Part shown: piece after piece, positions 10,160-20,233 of the stretch
How the letters are laid out: every line of letters begins with the position of its first letter
Numbering within the stretch: position 1 is the first letter of the stretch
Assembly: GCA_017530505.1 (NCBI GenBank)
Contig: JAFXMI010000005.1
Location: 1-35,781, forward strand
Direction: 5' to 3'
From: Clostridia bacterium
GTDB taxonomy: Bacteria; Bacillota; Clostridia; TANB77; CAG-508
DNA: 35,781 nucleotides
Position numbers and translations under genes: made by a program
Notes under the pieces: generated by a model
Database searches by the model: none
The model's input: only the letters and a program-made list of their open reading frames with translations
Told to the model about the DNA's origin: nothing

Positions 10160-10519
10160 TTAAAATACTAAACCTGCTTCACGTGCAGCTTCAGCTAATT
10201 CTTTAACAACACCATGATAAATATATCCACCTCTGTCAAAGACTACTGTTTTAATTTTTTGTGCAATTGCTTTTTTTGCGATAACACTTCCAATTTCTTT
10301 TGCAGCTTCTTTATTAGCAAATTTTGTTTTAATGTCCTTATCCATTGTTGAAACATAAACTAAAGTTTTTTCAGCTTCATCATCTATAATTTGAGCAATA
10401 ATATTTTTATTTGTTTTTGTAACTACAAGTCTTGGGCATTCTGCTGTGCCACTTATTTTTTTACGAACTCTAGCATGACGTCTTTGTCTTTCTACTTTTC
10501 TATTTATTTTAGAAATCAT
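10160..10519 (-). CDS. rplR: 50S ribosomal protein L18
   Basis: L18 binds 5S rRNA. The frame is open to 10570, but the ATG at 10519 has AAAGGAG at proper distance and gives a family-typical 119-aa protein starting [21 protein letters not shown]. The C-terminal [24 protein letters not shown] is diagnostic. Confidence 0.96.
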   Translation of the reverse strand: MISKINRKVERQRRHARVRKKISGTAECPRLVVTKTNKNIIAQIIDDEAEKTLVYVSTMDKDIKTKFANKEAAKEIGSVIAKKAIAQKIKTVVFDRGGYIYHGVVKELAEAAREAGLVF

Positions 10520-10573
10520 TTTTTTCTCCTTTCTTTTTGAAAAATTAGATATGCATACTTCATTTTTCAAATA

Positions 10574-11113
10574 TTATTTCTTACCAGCTTTTCCTTCTTT
10601 TCTTCTAATAACTTCTTCAACGTACTTAATACCTTTTCCTCTATATACTTCTGGTGGTCTCTTTGTTCTAATAACAGCTGCTGTTTGACCAACAAGTTCT
10701 TTATCCATTCCTTTAACAATTATTTCATTAGGATTTGGAACATCAAAAGAAATTCCTTCTGGAGCTTCTATTTCTACAGGATGAGAATATCCTAAATTCA
10801 TAACCAATTTTGTTCCTTGTTTTTGAGCTCTATATCCTACACCATTTACTTCTAGCTTTCTTTCAAATCCTTTAGTTGTTCCTTCAATCATATTATTTAA
10901 TAAAGTTCTTGTTAATCCATGTAAACTTCTGTTAGATGGTTCATCGTCAGGTCTTTCTACTTTTAAAACATTACTTTCAAGATTAATTTTCATATTCTTA
11001 TGAAATTCTTTTGTTAATGTTCCCTTAGGTCCCTTAACAGTAACATTCTGACCATCTATTTTAACTTCAACACCTTCTGGTATTGTTATAGGTTTTTTTC
11101 CTATTCTAGACAT
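10574..11113 (-). CDS. rplF: 50S ribosomal protein L6
   Basis: L6 lies near the GTPase-associated centre. The 179-aa product starts [17 protein letters not shown] and carries two L6 domains and the C-terminal [19 protein letters not shown]. Upstream, a 142-bp gap separates it from rpsH; a partial inverted repeat (AGCTTATATG type) spans that gap and the rpsH end. Confidence 0.97.
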   Translation of the reverse strand: MSRIGKKPITIPEGVEVKIDGQNVTVKGPKGTLTKEFHKNMKINLESNVLKVERPDDEPSNRSLHGLTRTLLNNMIEGTTKGFERKLEVNGVGYRAQKQGTKLVMNLGYSHPVEIEAPEGISFDVPNPNEIIVKGMDKELVGQTAAVIRTKRPPEVYRGKGIKYVEEVIRRKEGKAGKK

Positions 11114-11255
11114 TTTAAATCCTCCTTCTTTAAATTTTCTGCCTTAGCTTAAATTATTTTAAAGACATTTATATATTTATTAATAATTGAAAAAGCTTAT
11201 ATGTGATTTTACTTTTGTATTTCACAATTCTTGCTTCTCACCTCTCAATTATCAA

Positions 11256-11654
11256 TTACCATATATAAGCTAAAACTTCTCCGCCAATTCCTAATTCTCT
11301 TGCTTTTTTGTCTGTCATAATTCCCTTTGAAGTAGAAATTAAAGCAATACCTAATCCATTTAATACTTTTGGTAATTCATCCTTTGAAGCATAAATTCTA
11401 AGACCTGGTTTACTAATTCTTTTTAAACCATCTATTACCCTATTACCTTTTTCATCATATTTTAAAGTAATTCTAATAATTCCTTGTGTATTATCTTCTA
11501 TTTCTTCACAAGATTTTATATATCCTTCTTCAAGTAAAGTTTCTGCAATAGCTTTTTTCATTTTTGATGATGGAACATCAACAGTTTTGAATTTTGCACT
11601 ATTTGCATTTCTTATTCTTGTTAACATATCTGCTATTGGATCAGTTATATTCAC
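11256..11654 (-). CDS. rpsH: 30S ribosomal protein S8
   Basis: S8 is a primary binder of the 16S central domain and in some bacteria a regulator of the spc operon. I place the start at GTG 11654, behind AAGGAGG, giving 132 aa and the canonical N-terminus [17 protein letters not shown]. The upstream in-frame ATG at 11690 lacks a ribosome-binding site. The C-terminus is [12 protein letters not shown] 180-bp gap precedes it, longer than most here. Confidence 0.96.
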   Translation of the reverse strand: MNITDPIADMLTRIRNANSAKFKTVDVPSSKMKKAIAETLLEEGYIKSCEEIEDNTQGIIRITLKYDEKGNRVIDGLKRISKPGLRIYASKDELPKVLNGLGIALISTSKGIMTDKKARELGIGGEVLAYIW

Positions 11655-11834
11655 AGCTTTACCCTCCTTTTTTCTAATTTTAATGTTCATAAATATATTT
11701 TTATATTATAAATTCGAAATATAAACAAGTATTTCTAATCAGCCAGGTTAAAAATTTAATAAGAGTACAAAAAGTACATAATTTAAATCTTTAATGAAGA
11801 CTAACAATGTAAAATGCTGTTTAGATTTTGAATT

Positions 11835-12020
11835 TTACCAACTTGCTTTCTTAATTCCTGGGATTTCACCTTTATAAGCTAATTCTCTAAAACATAGACG
11901 ACATATTCCATATTTTCTAATATAAGCATGTGGTCTACCACAAATTTTACATCTATTATACTCTCTTGTTTTGTATTTTTGTGTTCTAGCGCATTTAACT
12001 TTTAATGATTTCTTAGCCAT
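11835..12020 (-). CDS. rpsN: 30S ribosomal protein S14, zinc type
   Basis: The 61-aa protein is the short zinc-binding S14 found in Gram-positives: [20 protein letters not shown] holds the CxxC...CxxC ligands, and the end is [12 protein letters not shown]. It sits between rplE and rpsH as in Bacillus and Clostridium. Confidence 0.97.
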   Translation of the reverse strand: MAKKSLKVKCARTQKYKTREYNRCKICGRPHAYIRKYGICRLCFRELAYKGEIPGIKKASW

Positions 12021-12043
12021 TTTAGACTCCTTTCATTAATTTA

Positions 12044-12583
12044 TTAGTTTTTGAATGGCATTCCTAATAAGCTTAATAACTCTTTAGCTTCTTCATCAGT
12101 TTTTGCTGTTGTAACAAAAATTATATCCATTCCTCTTAATTTATCAATTTTATCATATTCTATCTCTGGAAAAATTAATTGTTCTTTTATACCCATTGAA
12201 TAGTTTCCTCTTCCATCAAATGATTTGTTAGATACGCCTCTAAAATCTCTTACTCTAGGAAGAGCAACATTAAATAGTTTATAAGCAAAATCATACATCC
12301 TACCTGTTCTTAATGTAACTTTACAGCCAATTTTTGCTCCTTCTCTTAATTTAAAAGCAGCTATAGATTTTTTTGCCTTAGTTATAATAGGTTTTTGTCC
12401 AGTAATTAAGCTTAAATCATTCATTGCATTATCTAAAGCTTTAGGATTCTCTTTTGTTTCACCTAAACTCATATTAATAACTATTTTATTTAATCTTGGA
12501 ACTTGCATTACTGATTTATAGTTAAATTTTTTCATCAATAGCGGAACAACTTCTTTTTCATATTTTTCTCTAAGCATTTCCAT
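12044..12583 (-). CDS. rplE: 50S ribosomal protein L5
   Basis: L5 binds 5S rRNA and contacts P-site tRNA. The 179-aa product shows [42 protein letters not shown] and the C-terminal LLGMPF. AAGGAGG lies upstream of the ATG. Confidence 0.97.
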   Translation of the reverse strand: MEMLREKYEKEVVPLLMKKFNYKSVMQVPRLNKIVINMSLGETKENPKALDNAMNDLSLITGQKPIITKAKKSIAAFKLREGAKIGCKVTLRTGRMYDFAYKLFNVALPRVRDFRGVSNKSFDGRGNYSMGIKEQLIFPEIEYDKIDKLRGMDIIFVTTAKTDEEAKELLSLLGMPFKN

Positions 12584-12609
12584 TTTTCTTTAAGTCCTCC
12601 TTCTTATTA

Positions 12610-12915
12610 TTATAATTTTGCACCGCATTTTTTACAAACACGAACTTTTTCATCTTTCTCTAAAACATATCCAACCTTTGTAGTTTTTCCACACTTAGGA
12701 CATACCACATTCACCTTTGCACTATGTATAGCGCATTCTACTGAAATGATTCCACCCTCTTCTCCTTGCTTTTTAGGCTTAATATGTTTTTTTCTAACAT
12801 TAACACCTTTTACAATTATTTTATTTGTTTTAGGTATAATTTCAATAATTTCACCAGTTTTTCCCTTATCATTTCCTGATAAGACTTTAACTGTATCACC
12901 TTTTTTTAATTTCAA
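12610..12915 (-). CDS. rplX: 50S ribosomal protein L24, with zinc-ribbon-like tail
   Basis: L24 initiates large-subunit assembly. The KOW-type N-terminus is MKLKKGDTVKVLSGNDKGKT. I choose TTG at 12915 because GAGGTG sits six bases upstream; the open frame also has a GTG at 12924, which lies inside that Shine-Dalgarno. The C-terminal part has VCPKCGKTTKVGY and VCKKCGAKL, a four-cysteine ribbon found in a subset of L24 proteins. It is followed upstream by a 174-bp gap to rplN. Confidence 0.95.
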   Translation of the reverse strand: MKLKKGDTVKVLSGNDKGKTGEIIEIIPKTNKIIVKGVNVRKKHIKPKKQGEEGGIISVECAIHSAKVNVVCPKCGKTTKVGYVLEKDEKVRVCKKCGAKL

Positions 12916-13098
12916 TTTTTTCACCTCAATTCATGAATTTCTACAAAAAACATTGTATAACTTCTTTAAATTTAATTCTTAGCTGTACTTTAGTACTAGT
13001 TAAAACAATTTTAATTTAATAAGTTATAGTCATTTTTGAAGAAAAAGTTTTCATATATGATTTTTATTAGAGTTAATTTTCAAATTTAAATAAAAATT

Positions 13099-13467
13099 TT
13101 ATAGTACTTCTGGAGCTAAAGACAATATCTTTAAATAATTTTTTTCCCTTAATTCTCTAGCAACTGGTCCAAATATACGTGTTCCCTTTGGTGTTCCATC
13201 TTCACGAATAATAACTGCTGCATTTTCATCAAATTTAACATAAGATCCATCACTACGTCTTGCACCTTTTCTACTTCTAACAACTACAGCTTTAACAACT
13301 TCACCCTTTTTAACAACTCCACCTGGTGTAGCTGACTTTACTGAAGCAACTACTATATCTCCAATTTCAGCAAATTTTCTATGTGAACCACCCATACATC
13401 TGATTACCATTAATTCTCTGGCACCAGTGTTATCAGCAACTTTTAATCTACTTTGTTGTTGTACCAT
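13099..13467 (-). CDS. rplN: 50S ribosomal protein L14
   Basis: L14 forms an intersubunit bridge and binds the silencing factor RsfS. The 122-aa product has [18 protein letters not shown] and the C-terminal [21 protein letters not shown]. The ATG follows AAGGAGG. The 174 bp between it and rplX contain a short GTAC hairpin but no gene. Confidence 0.97.
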   Translation of the reverse strand: MVQQQSRLKVADNTGARELMVIRCMGGSHRKFAEIGDIVVASVKSATPGGVVKKGEVVKAVVVRSRKGARRSDGSYVKFDENAAVIIREDGTPKGTRIFGPVARELREKNYLKILSLAPEVL

Positions 13468-13493
13468 GACCTAAAAAGTCCTCCTTTTCTTAA

Positions 13494-13757
13494 TTATTTA
13501 ATTACGGCTTTCTCAACGATTTCAACAACTCTCCATCTCTTGTCTTTTGATAAAGGTCTTGTTTCCATAACTAAAACTTTATCTCCAACTTTGCAAGCAT
13601 TTTCTTCATCGTGAGCCTTAAGTTTATATGTTCTTTTTACTGTTTTCTTATAGATTGGATGTGCAACACTTGTTTCAACACTTACTACTACAGTTTTATC
13701 CATTTTATCTGAAACTACTATACCAATCATTGTTTTACGAAGATTTCTTTTCTCCAT
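13494..13757 (-). CDS. rpsQ: 30S ribosomal protein S17
   Basis: S17 binds the 5' domain of 16S rRNA. The 87-aa product shows [18 protein letters not shown], the motif [20 protein letters not shown], and the ending [20 protein letters not shown]. The spacing to rpmC and rplN is about 25 bp on each side. Confidence 0.97.
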   Translation of the reverse strand: MEKRNLRKTMIGIVVSDKMDKTVVVSVETSVAHPIYKKTVKRTYKLKAHDEENACKVGDKVLVMETRPLSKDKRWRVVEIVEKAVIK

Positions 13758-13781
13758 TTTGGATTATCTCCTTTCTTTAAA

Positions 13782-13979
13782 TTAGTTTGCTTTTAATTCT
13801 CTTTCTCTAAGTTCTGTTTTTATTCTAGCTATATTTTTCTTTACTTCTTTAATTTTCAATGGATTATCTAATCCATTAGTAGCTAGGCTGAATCTTAATT
13901 TAAATAATTCTGTTTTTAATTCACTAAGTTCCTTTTCAAGCTCTGGTGAACTCATTTTTTTTATTTTATTATTCTTCAA
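13782..13979 (-). CDS. rpmC: 50S ribosomal protein L29
   Basis: L29 lies at the exit tunnel near the trigger-factor docking site. The frame opens at GTG 13991, but TTG at 13979 gives the family-like start [18 protein letters not shown] and has AGGTGG upstream, inside the rplP end. This gives 65 aa and an 11-bp overlap with rplP, implying coupling. [17 protein letters not shown] and [11 protein letters not shown] are diagnostic. Confidence 0.94.
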   Translation of the reverse strand: MKNNKIKKMSSPELEKELSELKTELFKLRFSLATNGLDNPLKIKEVKKNIARIKTELRERELKAN

Positions 13980-14409
13980 CTTTATCACCACCTACTTCAG
14001 TTTCTCTTTTAACGAATTTTGATAGAACAGGTAATTTATGAGATGCTAGTCTTAAAGCTTCTCTAGCAACATCTTCAGTTACACCTGCAATTTCAAACAT
14101 TACTCTTCCTGGTTTTACAACAGCAACCCAATATTCTGGAGCTCCTTTTCCTTTACCCATACGAGTTTCAGCTGGTTTTTTAGTTACTGGTTTGTCTGGA
14201 AAAATTTTAATCCAAACTTTACCACCTCTTTTAATATAACGAGTCATAGCTACTCTAGCAGCCTCTATTTGATTAGATTTAATCCATCCAGCTGTCGTAG
14301 CTTGTAATCCATATTCACCTTCATTAACTACATTTCCTCTAGTTGCTATTCCTCTGTTTCTTCCTTTTTGCATTTTTCTATATTTTGTTCTTTTTGGCAT
14401 TACTGGCAT
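13969..14409 (-). CDS. rplP: 50S ribosomal protein L16
   Basis: L16 organises the A-site tRNA pocket. The 146-aa product has [21 protein letters not shown]-like regions, [20 protein letters not shown] and [16 protein letters not shown]. Its ATG overlaps the rpsC stop by one base (TAATG) behind AAGGAGG, indicating coupled translation. Confidence 0.97.
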   Translation of the reverse strand: MPVMPKRTKYRKMQKGRNRGIATRGNVVNEGEYGLQATTAGWIKSNQIEAARVAMTRYIKRGGKVWIKIFPDKPVTKKPAETRMGKGKGAPEYWVAVVKPGRVMFEIAGVTEDVAREALRLASHKLPVLSKFVKRETEVGGDKVEE

Positions 14410-15071
14410 TAGTTTGTACCTCCTTTTGCTGGTTGTTGCTTAGCTTTAAGAATTTCTCCCTTATAAATCCATACTTTTACACCAATTTTACCATAAGTTG
14501 TATCAGCTTCAGCAAAACCATAATCAATATCGGCTCTTAAAGTTTGAAGAGGTATAGTACCTTCTTTATAAAATTCAGTTCTAGCCATATCTGCACCACC
14601 TAATCTTCCAGACACAGCTGTTTTAATACCTAAAGCACCTGATTTCATAGATTTTTGCATACATTGTTTCATTGCTCTTCTAAATGAAATTCTTCTTTCT
14701 AATTGTCCAGCAATATTTTCTGCTACTAATTGAGCATCTGTATCAATATTTTTTACTTCAATAATATTTAAATTTACTTCTTTGTTAATCATTTTTTCTA
14801 GTTCTTTTTTTAAGGCTTCTGAAAAATTTCCACCTTTACCTATTACTAAACCTGGTTTAGCTGTATAAACATTAACTTTTACAGCTTTTGCAGTTCTTTC
14901 AATTTCAATTTTTGAAATACCACTAATATATAGTTTTTTCTTGACATATTTACGAATTTCGTAATCCTCTACTAAGTAATCGCTAAAGTTTTTAGAATTT
15001 GCATACCATTTAGAATTCCAATCTCTTATAACACCTACTCTCATACCATTTGGATGAACTTTTTGTCCCAT
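14409..15071 (-). CDS. rpsC: 30S ribosomal protein S3
   Basis: S3 lines the mRNA entry channel. The 220-aa product shows [20 protein letters not shown], the KH domain with [10 protein letters not shown], and the C-domain with [17 protein letters not shown] and [14 protein letters not shown]. The order rplV-rpsC-rplP is standard. Confidence 0.98.
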   Translation of the reverse strand: MGQKVHPNGMRVGVIRDWNSKWYANSKNFSDYLVEDYEIRKYVKKKLYISGISKIEIERTAKAVKVNVYTAKPGLVIGKGGNFSEALKKELEKMINKEVNLNIIEVKNIDTDAQLVAENIAGQLERRISFRRAMKQCMQKSMKSGALGIKTAVSGRLGGADMARTEFYKEGTIPLQTLRADIDYGFAEADTTYGKIGVKVWIYKGEILKAKQQPAKGGTN

Positions 15072-15091
15072 ATCGTAAATACCCTCCTTTC

Positions 15092-15457
15092 TTATTTCTT
15101 CTCTCTTAACACGATTGTTATCTTACTAGTTCTTTTTCTTATTCTAACAGCTGAGCCCTTTGCAGCTGGTCTAATTCTTTTTAATGTAGGACCTTGATTC
15201 GCATAAATTTCTGCAATATAAAGGTTACTTCTATTCATAAAGTGATTATTTTCTGCATTTGCAATTGCTGATTTTAATAACTTTTCTAAAATCTCTGCAG
15301 ATGCTTTAGGTGCAAATTTAACTATTGTTAATGCTTCTTCTGCGCTTTTTCCTCTAATTAAATCTGCTACTATTTTCACTTTTCTAGCTGATATCCTTGC
15401 ATAATTCAATGTAGCTCTTGCTTCTGGCTCTTGAATTGTAGCTTGTTCTTCTTTCAC
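15092..15457 (-). CDS. rplV: 50S ribosomal protein L22
   Basis: L22 has a globular part and a hairpin lining the exit tunnel. The 121-aa product starts at GTG behind AGGAGG. It shows [19 protein letters not shown], the loop [19 protein letters not shown] and [13 protein letters not shown]. Confidence 0.97.
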   Translation of the reverse strand: MKEEQATIQEPEARATLNYARISARKVKIVADLIRGKSAEEALTIVKFAPKASAEILEKLLKSAIANAENNHFMNRSNLYIAEIYANQGPTLKRIRPAAKGSAVRIRKRTSKITIVLREKK

Positions 15458-15480
15458 AATTATATCCTCCTAATCTATTA

Positions 15481-15756
15481 TTATTTATTTGTTGTTTTAT
15501 CTCCTGCATGACCTTTAAAAGTTCTTGTTAGAGCAAATTCTCCTAATTTGTGTCCAATCATTTCTTCTGAAATATATATAGGAACATGTTTTCTTCCATC
15601 ATGAACAGCTATTGTATGTCCAACCATTTGTGGATATATAGTAGATGCTCTTGACCATGTTTTTAATACTTCTAGTTTACCTGATTCATTCATAGCTTCT
15701 ATTCTTTTTAAAAGTTTTGGAGCTACATAAGGTTTTTTCTTGCTTGATCTTGACAT
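15481..15756 (-). CDS. rpsS: 30S ribosomal protein S19
   Basis: S19 is a head protein of the small subunit paired with S13. The 91-aa product has [40 protein letters not shown] and [16 protein letters not shown], all diagnostic. Confidence 0.98.
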   Translation of the reverse strand: MSRSSKKKPYVAPKLLKRIEAMNESGKLEVLKTWSRASTIYPQMVGHTIAVHDGRKHVPIYISEEMIGHKLGEFALTRTFKGHAGDKTTNK

Positions 15757-15771
15757 GAATTTATCTCCTTT

Positions 15772-16599
15772 CTATTTTCTTCTCTTCACTATAAATTTGT
15801 TACTTGGATTTTTCCTATTTCTTGTCTTATATCCTAGAGCTGGTTTACCCCAAGGTGTCATAGGACCACTATGTCCAACTGGTGCTCTACCTTCACCACC
15901 ACCATGTGGGTGATCATTAGGGTTCATAACTGTTCCTCTAACTGTAGGTCTAATACCCATATGTCTTTTTCTACCAGCTTTACCAATCTTAATATTTTCA
16001 TGATCAGTATTTCCTATTGTTCCTATTGTTGCTCTACATCTTACAGCTATTAGTCTCATTTCTCCAGATGGAAGTCTTACGTGAGCATAAGCTCCCTCTT
16101 TAGCCATTAATTGTGCTTCTTGTCCTGCACTTCTAACTAGTTTTCCACCCTGTCCTGGATTTAACTCAATATTATGAATCATAGTACCAACAGGTATGCT
16201 TTCTATTGGCATGCTATTTCCTGGTTTAATATCAACTTTTTGTCCTGAAATAACTTTATCTCCATCTGTTAATCCTTTAGGTGCTAAAATATAAGATTTT
16301 GTTCCATCTTCATATTCTATTAATGCAATATTACTACTACGGTTTGGATCATATTCAATACCAACAACTTTTGCATACATATCATCTTTTTGTCTTTTAA
16401 AATCTATTACTCTATATTTTTGCCTATTTCCACCACCTTGATGTCTAACTGTTATCCTTCCATAAGAATTTCTTCCTGCTTTTTTCTTTTTTACTTCTAG
16501 TAAAGATTTTTCAGGAGTTTTCTTTGTAATTTCTTCAAAAGATGAAGTAGTCATATTTCTTCTTGATGGTGTATAAGGTCTATAATGTTTAACTGCCAT
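15772..16599 (-). CDS. rplB: 50S ribosomal protein L2
   Basis: L2 is needed for peptidyl-transferase function and subunit joining. The 275-aa product contains [19 protein letters not shown] and [20 protein letters not shown] with the conserved His. The Shine-Dalgarno is weak (GAGAGTAAAG) and lies behind a 356-bp gap, unusual for the rplW-rplB junction. Confidence 0.98.
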   Translation of the reverse strand: MAVKHYRPYTPSRRNMTTSSFEEITKKTPEKSLLEVKKKKAGRNSYGRITVRHQGGGNRQKYRVIDFKRQKDDMYAKVVGIEYDPNRSSNIALIEYEDGTKSYILAPKGLTDGDKVISGQKVDIKPGNSMPIESIPVGTMIHNIELNPGQGGKLVRSAGQEAQLMAKEGAYAHVRLPSGEMRLIAVRCRATIGTIGNTDHENIKIGKAGRKRHMGIRPTVRGTVMNPNDHPHGGGEGRAPVGHSGPMTPWGKPALGYKTRNRKNPSNKFIVKRRK

Positions 16600-16955
16600 T
16601 TCTTTACTCTCGGATTAATAAAAATCTTTTACCTTCATATGTATTCTTTTCTTCGAAAATCTTCGATGTACCTTAACATAATACAACTATAGTTTTCTTA
16701 TTTGAATATACACGAATCTCTCGATTTTGATTAATCCTCTATCCTTTCTTTATTATTTGAGGTTCTTTTCCTGGCCCTCTCCAGTTATTATTTATTTTCC
16801 GACTTTTCTCTCGATAATAAGTATATATTTTCTGTTCGAACAAAAATTAGTATATTGCTATGCAAAAATAATTTGAAAAGCAAGTACAAATACTAGTTGT
16901 ACGTTTCGTATTAATTTAACTATACAAGATGCTAATTATTGTTTGAACTTAAATA
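16600..16955 (-). other. 356-bp non-coding spacer between rplW and rplB
   Basis: No ORF with a credible start fits here, although rplW and rplB are normally almost contiguous. On the minus strand I see a possible promoter with TATACT (about 16849-16854) and a weak TTCAAA 17 bases upstream. Short hairpins follow (CTGG/CCAG around 16777-16790, TCGAA/TTCGA around 16652-16668). It could be a second promoter and leader for the rplB-rplQ part, or sequence left after deletion or insertion. Confidence 0.35.
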
Positions 16956-17300
16956 TTAAGACATAAATTCAGAAATTGAATCTTTATACTTTTTAGAAAT
17001 TTTTACTTCTTTTCCACCTTTATCTAAATACATCATTGAAGAAGCATTTGTATCTATAGTAACAATAGCTTTTTTCCAATCTGATGTTTTTCCTTGGTGA
17101 ACTCCTACTCTTTTCTCTTTTCCTCTTACTGTTAAAGTATTAACTTTCAAAATTTTTACTTCAAATAATTTTTCAACTGCATTTTTGATATCAACTTTTG
17201 TTGCATTTTTTGCAACTTTGAAAGTGTATTTACCTTCTTGAATATCAGCGCTACTTTTTTCTGTAACAACTGGAGCTAATATAATATCTTCTGCTACCAT
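16956..17300 (-). CDS. rplW: 50S ribosomal protein L23
   Basis: L23 lies at the exit tunnel and docks trigger factor and SRP. The 114-aa product has ILAPVVTEKSSADIQEGKYT, VDIKNAVEKLFEVKILKVNT and a slightly extended C-terminus after the usual DWKKAIVTI. Three bases separate it from rplD, whose end carries its GGAGGTG site. Confidence 0.96.
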   Translation of the reverse strand: MVAEDIILAPVVTEKSSADIQEGKYTFKVAKNATKVDIKNAVEKLFEVKILKVNTLTVRGKEKRVGVHQGKTSDWKKAIVTIDTNASSMMYLDKGGKEVKISKKYKDSISEFMS

Positions 17301-17303
17301 AAC

Positions 17304-17927
17304 TTATGCATACACCTCCTCTATTTTTTTAACAGCTTCTTGTGTTAAAATTAATTTTTTATATTTTAATAAATCAAATACATTTATTGTTGCAACAGAA
17401 CTTGTTCTAACATCTGCTAGATTTCTAGCTGATTTTTGAATAATTTCATTTTTTTCATTTAATACAACTAATGCTTTATCTGAGACTTTTAAATTTTTAA
17501 TTACATCAGCCATTTGTTTTGTTTTAATTTCTTTAAAATTAATTTTATCTACAACAATTAAATTTTCTTCTAATACCTTAGAACTTAATAAAGATCTTAC
17601 TGCTAATTTTTTTTCTTTTTTATTAACTCTATATTTATAAGAACGTGGCTTTGGACCCAAAGCAATACCGCCCTTTATCCATTGTGGAGCTCTAATAGAA
17701 CCTTGTCTAGCTCTACCAGTTCCTTTTTGTCTCCATGGTTTCTTTCCACCGCCTCTTACTTCACTTCTAGTTTTTGTACTTTGTGTTCCTTGTCTTTGAT
17801 TAGCTAAATAATTTACTAATACACTATGAACAATAGCCTCATTAGGCTCAATCCCAAAAACTTCTTCACTTAATTCTATATCGCTAACTTTTTTTCCTTT
17901 TATATCATATACATCAACTTTAGGCAT
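17304..17927 (-). CDS. rplD: 50S ribosomal protein L4
   Basis: L4 extends into the exit tunnel and in several bacteria represses the S10 operon by binding its leader. The 207-aa product has VLVNYLANQRQGTQSTKTRS, GGGKKPWRQKGTGRARQGSI and APQWIKGG, all conserved. Confidence 0.97.
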   Translation of the reverse strand: MPKVDVYDIKGKKVSDIELSEEVFGIEPNEAIVHSVLVNYLANQRQGTQSTKTRSEVRGGGKKPWRQKGTGRARQGSIRAPQWIKGGIALGPKPRSYKYRVNKKEKKLAVRSLLSSKVLEENLIVVDKINFKEIKTKQMADVIKNLKVSDKALVVLNEKNEIIQKSARNLADVRTSSVATINVFDLLKYKKLILTQEAVKKIEEVYA

Positions 17928-17946
17928 TTAATCTTCCTCCTTCCTT

Positions 17947-18585
17947 CTATTTAGTAGCTTTAACGCTTTTTCTAATTTTCAATATACTACCTTTTGCACC
18001 TGGTACAGAACCTTTTACTAAAATAGCATTTTTATCTAAATCTACTCGTACTATTTCTAAATTTTGAATTGTAACTGTTTCTACTCCCATATGGCCTGGT
18101 AAATTTTTTCCTTTGAAAACTCTTCCTGGTGTAGATGTTGGTCCCATAGACCCTGGTCTTCTATGATACATAGAACCATGTCCCATTGGTCCTCTAGATT
18201 GACCATGACGTTTAATAACTCCTTGGAATCCTTTACCTTTAGAAATACCTTGTATATCTACGGTTTCTCCATTTTCAAAAACATCAACTTTTAAATTATC
18301 ACCAACTTTAATTTCAGAAATAGTATTATCACATACTCTAAATTCTCTTAAATGTTTTGTAGGTTTAACTCCTGCTTTTGAAAAATGGCCTTTTTCAGGT
18401 TTATTAACTTTATGCTCTTTTATTTCTCCATAACCTAATTGAACAGCGTTATATCCATCAGTTTCTGTAGTTTTAATCTGAACAACTGTACATGAACCTG
18501 CTTCTATAACTGTAACCGGAATAACAATTCCATTTTTATCAAATATTTGTGTCATTCCAATTTTCTTTCCTATTATTGCTTTCAC
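17947..18585 (-). CDS. rplC: 50S ribosomal protein L3
   Basis: L3 reaches the peptidyl-transferase centre. The 212-aa product starts at GTG behind AGGAGG with [15 protein letters not shown]. It shows [17 protein letters not shown] and [20 protein letters not shown] 117-bp gap follows rpsJ. Confidence 0.97.
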   Translation of the reverse strand: MKAIIGKKIGMTQIFDKNGIVIPVTVIEAGSCTVVQIKTTETDGYNAVQLGYGEIKEHKVNKPEKGHFSKAGVKPTKHLREFRVCDNTISEIKVGDNLKVDVFENGETVDIQGISKGKGFQGVIKRHGQSRGPMGHGSMYHRRPGSMGPTSTPGRVFKGKNLPGHMGVETVTIQNLEIVRVDLDKNAILVKGSVPGAKGSILKIRKSVKATK

Positions 18586-18702
18586 TTTCTTTTCCTCCTA
18601 ACTATTGGCTCTAACAATATAATAATCTTTTTTATTATTTTTCAATGTTATAGCGTGGTTTGATTTTAAAAATCTTTCTTAATTAATTTAAATATTAAAT
18701 AA

Positions 18703-19032
18703 TTATAATTTTATTTCTATTTCAACACCTGCTGGTAAATCTAACTTCATTAAACTATCAACTGTTTTTTGTGTTGGATAAAGAATATCAATAACTCTTT
18801 TGTGTGTTCTCATTTCAAATTGTTCTCTTGAATCTTTATGTTTATGTGGAGAACGCAAGATTGTTACAACTTCTTTTTCTGTTGGAAGAGGAACTGGACC
18901 TGAAACTTTTGCTCCTGTTCTTTTAGCAGTATCTACTATTTTTTCAGCAGACTGATCTAAAACAACATAATCATAAGCTTTTAGTCTAATTCTAATTTTG
19001 TCACTTCCTATTTTTGTGTTTGATGTTGCCAT
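18703..19032 (-). CDS. rpsJ: 30S ribosomal protein S10
   Basis: S10 is the first gene of the S10 operon and also the NusE antitermination factor. The 109-aa product has a short N-terminal extension ([10 protein letters not shown]) before [17 protein letters not shown]. It also shows [20 protein letters not shown] and [19 protein letters not shown]. Neither rpsL, rpsG, fusA nor tuf lies upstream. Confidence 0.98.
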   Translation of the reverse strand: MATSNTKIGSDKIRIRLKAYDYVVLDQSAEKIVDTAKRTGAKVSGPVPLPTEKEVVTILRSPHKHKDSREQFEMRTHKRVIDILYPTQKTVDSLMKLDLPAGVEIEIKL

Positions 19033-19286
19033 TTAAATTTTCCTCCTTACTTTTTTATATTAGGCTTTGGCAAGTTATCAACGCATCCTAGTGTATCACA
19101 TTTACACATTATAAAATCCAAGTCTATTATAGTATTATAATATTAGATAGATCTTGGATAAGAATGCTTTAAAATTCAAACTTATCGCCCGGTCTAAGCC
19201 AAGACATGCTCCGCAGAAGTTCCCTCCACATTAAGTGTAGCCACATTCCGCATCTTCGCTTAAAATACATAATTTTTTCTTACGCA
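19033..19286 (-). ncRNA. Untranslated leader of the S10 operon
   Basis: About 250 nt lie between the predicted transcription start and rpsJ. The part 19170-19260 is richer in G and C than the surroundings and contains complementary segments such as GCGAAG with CTTCTGC. Further down, a 10-bp stem with a bulge (CCAAG.TCTAT with ATAGA.CTTGG, about 19111-19155) is clear. By analogy with S10 leaders controlled by L4 it may be an autoregulatory element; no Rfam family is claimed. Confidence 0.45.
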
Positions 19287-19292
19287 GTAAGT

Positions 19293-19321
19293 ATTATACT
19301 ACGGAAATAAGCACTTGTCAA
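19293..19321 (-). promoter_or_regulatory. Consensus sigma-A promoter of the ribosomal cluster
   Basis: On the minus strand TTGACA (19316-19321) and TATAAT (19293-19298) are separated by exactly 17 bases. Both hexamers match consensus perfectly, as expected for the promoter of the most highly expressed operon in the window. Confidence 0.92.
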
Positions 19322-19399
19322 CTATTTTTTAAAATTTTATATACATAATTTCCGTAAGGTTTTTTAACTATTTTCCCGGAAGTATGACAGTTAAATTTT

Positions 19400-19430
19400 A
19401 AAAAAATCTTTAGAAGTGTTACAAACACTT
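19400..19430. terminator. Bidirectional-looking terminator downstream of trmL
   Basis: A 7-bp stem AAGTGTT/AACACTT (19414-19420 with 19424-19430) with a 3-nt loop is flanked by T-rich tracts on both strands: seven T after CTAAAGA on the minus strand and TATTTTTT on the plus strand. It separates trmL from the S10 promoter. Confidence 0.55.
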
Positions 19431-19535
19431 TATTTTTTGTCAAAATTGTAAAAAAATTAGGAAATATTGAACAAGTAACAAAAAAAGCTAATAGAGAAGA
19501 TCCTTATATAACGTAGTAACTTAAGCTATAGAAAT

Positions 19536-20087
19536 TTAGATTATTAATTTTATAAATATAAATAAGCTATAAATTATTATTAATTTTATCCGTAAATTGT
19601 AAGAACTTATTTTTTCTAAATTAAAAAAATCAGCTTGTCTAAAAATATCATAAGCAACAATTGAAACAGAATTTGATAAATTTAGAGAACGTATTCCTTC
19701 CCTCATAGGTATTCTAATTGTTTTATCTATGTGCTTTTTTAAAATTTCTTCTGGAAGTCCCTTTGTTTCTTTTCCAAACAATATAAAAACCTCTTCCATT
19801 TCTTTATAATTAGGCTCAGAATAAACTTTTTTGCCCTTAGTAGTTACAAAAAACATATTATGTTCTTCTGGACTATACTTTTTTAAAAAAGAATTAAAAT
19901 TAATATGTTCTTCTATTTCTAATTTATCCCAATAATCTAATCCTGCTCTTCTAACTTGTTTTTCTGAAATTGAAAAACCGAGAGGATAAACTAAATGGAG
20001 TTTTGTCCCTAAAGCAGCACAAGTTCGAGCAATATTTCCAGTATTTTGTGGTATTTCTGGTTCTACTAAAACAATATTTAATTTCAT
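19536..20087 (-). CDS. trmL: tRNA (cytidine/uridine-34 2'-O)-methyltransferase TrmL; ends through a CGGA +1 site
   Basis: TrmL methylates the wobble ribose of certain leucine tRNAs. The SPOUT knot signatures are clear: VEPEIPQNTGNIARTCAA, LFGKETKGLP and IRIPMREGIRSLNLSNSVSI. In the plain frame the protein is 183 aa and ends with an odd 18-residue hydrophobic tail. That tail begins at an in-frame CGG (19590-19592) within TTA-CGG-ATA. If the C is skipped, GGA is read and TAA follows at once (19586-19588), giving 166 aa, close to the usual length (about 160). The shifted end is inferred. A sigma-A promoter lies upstream. Confidence 0.93.
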   Translation of the reverse strand: MKLNIVLVEPEIPQNTGNIARTCAALGTKLHLVYPLGFSISEKQVRRAGLDYWDKLEIEEHINFNSFLKKYSPEEHNMFFVTTKGKKVYSEPNYKEMEEVFILFGKETKGLPEEILKKHIDKTIRIPMREGIRSLNLSNSVSIVAYDIFRQADFFNLEKISSYNLRIKLIIIYSLFIFIKLII

Positions 20088-20204
20088 TTATTTAAACTTC
20101 CTTTCTTTTATTTTAATGAAAATATATAAAAAGCTTCTTTATATAAAATAATATTTGTTTTTATATTTTTTCAAGGAATATTTATTTTATTATTATGCTT
20201 TAGT

Positions 20205-20233
20205 ATTTTACTATAATTAAAAGAAAAAATCAA
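20205..20233 (-). promoter_or_regulatory. Probable sigma-A promoter of trmL
   Basis: TTGATT (20228-20233) and TAAAAT (20205-20210) on the minus strand are spaced by 17 bases, about 120 bp before the trmL start. The rest of 20088-20338 is AT-rich sequence in which I see nothing else. Confidence 0.6.

Noticed and set aside
12925..13098. Possible small gene between rplN and rplX
   Set aside because: No frame has a ribosome-binding site and a sensible product; only a GTAC hairpin is seen.
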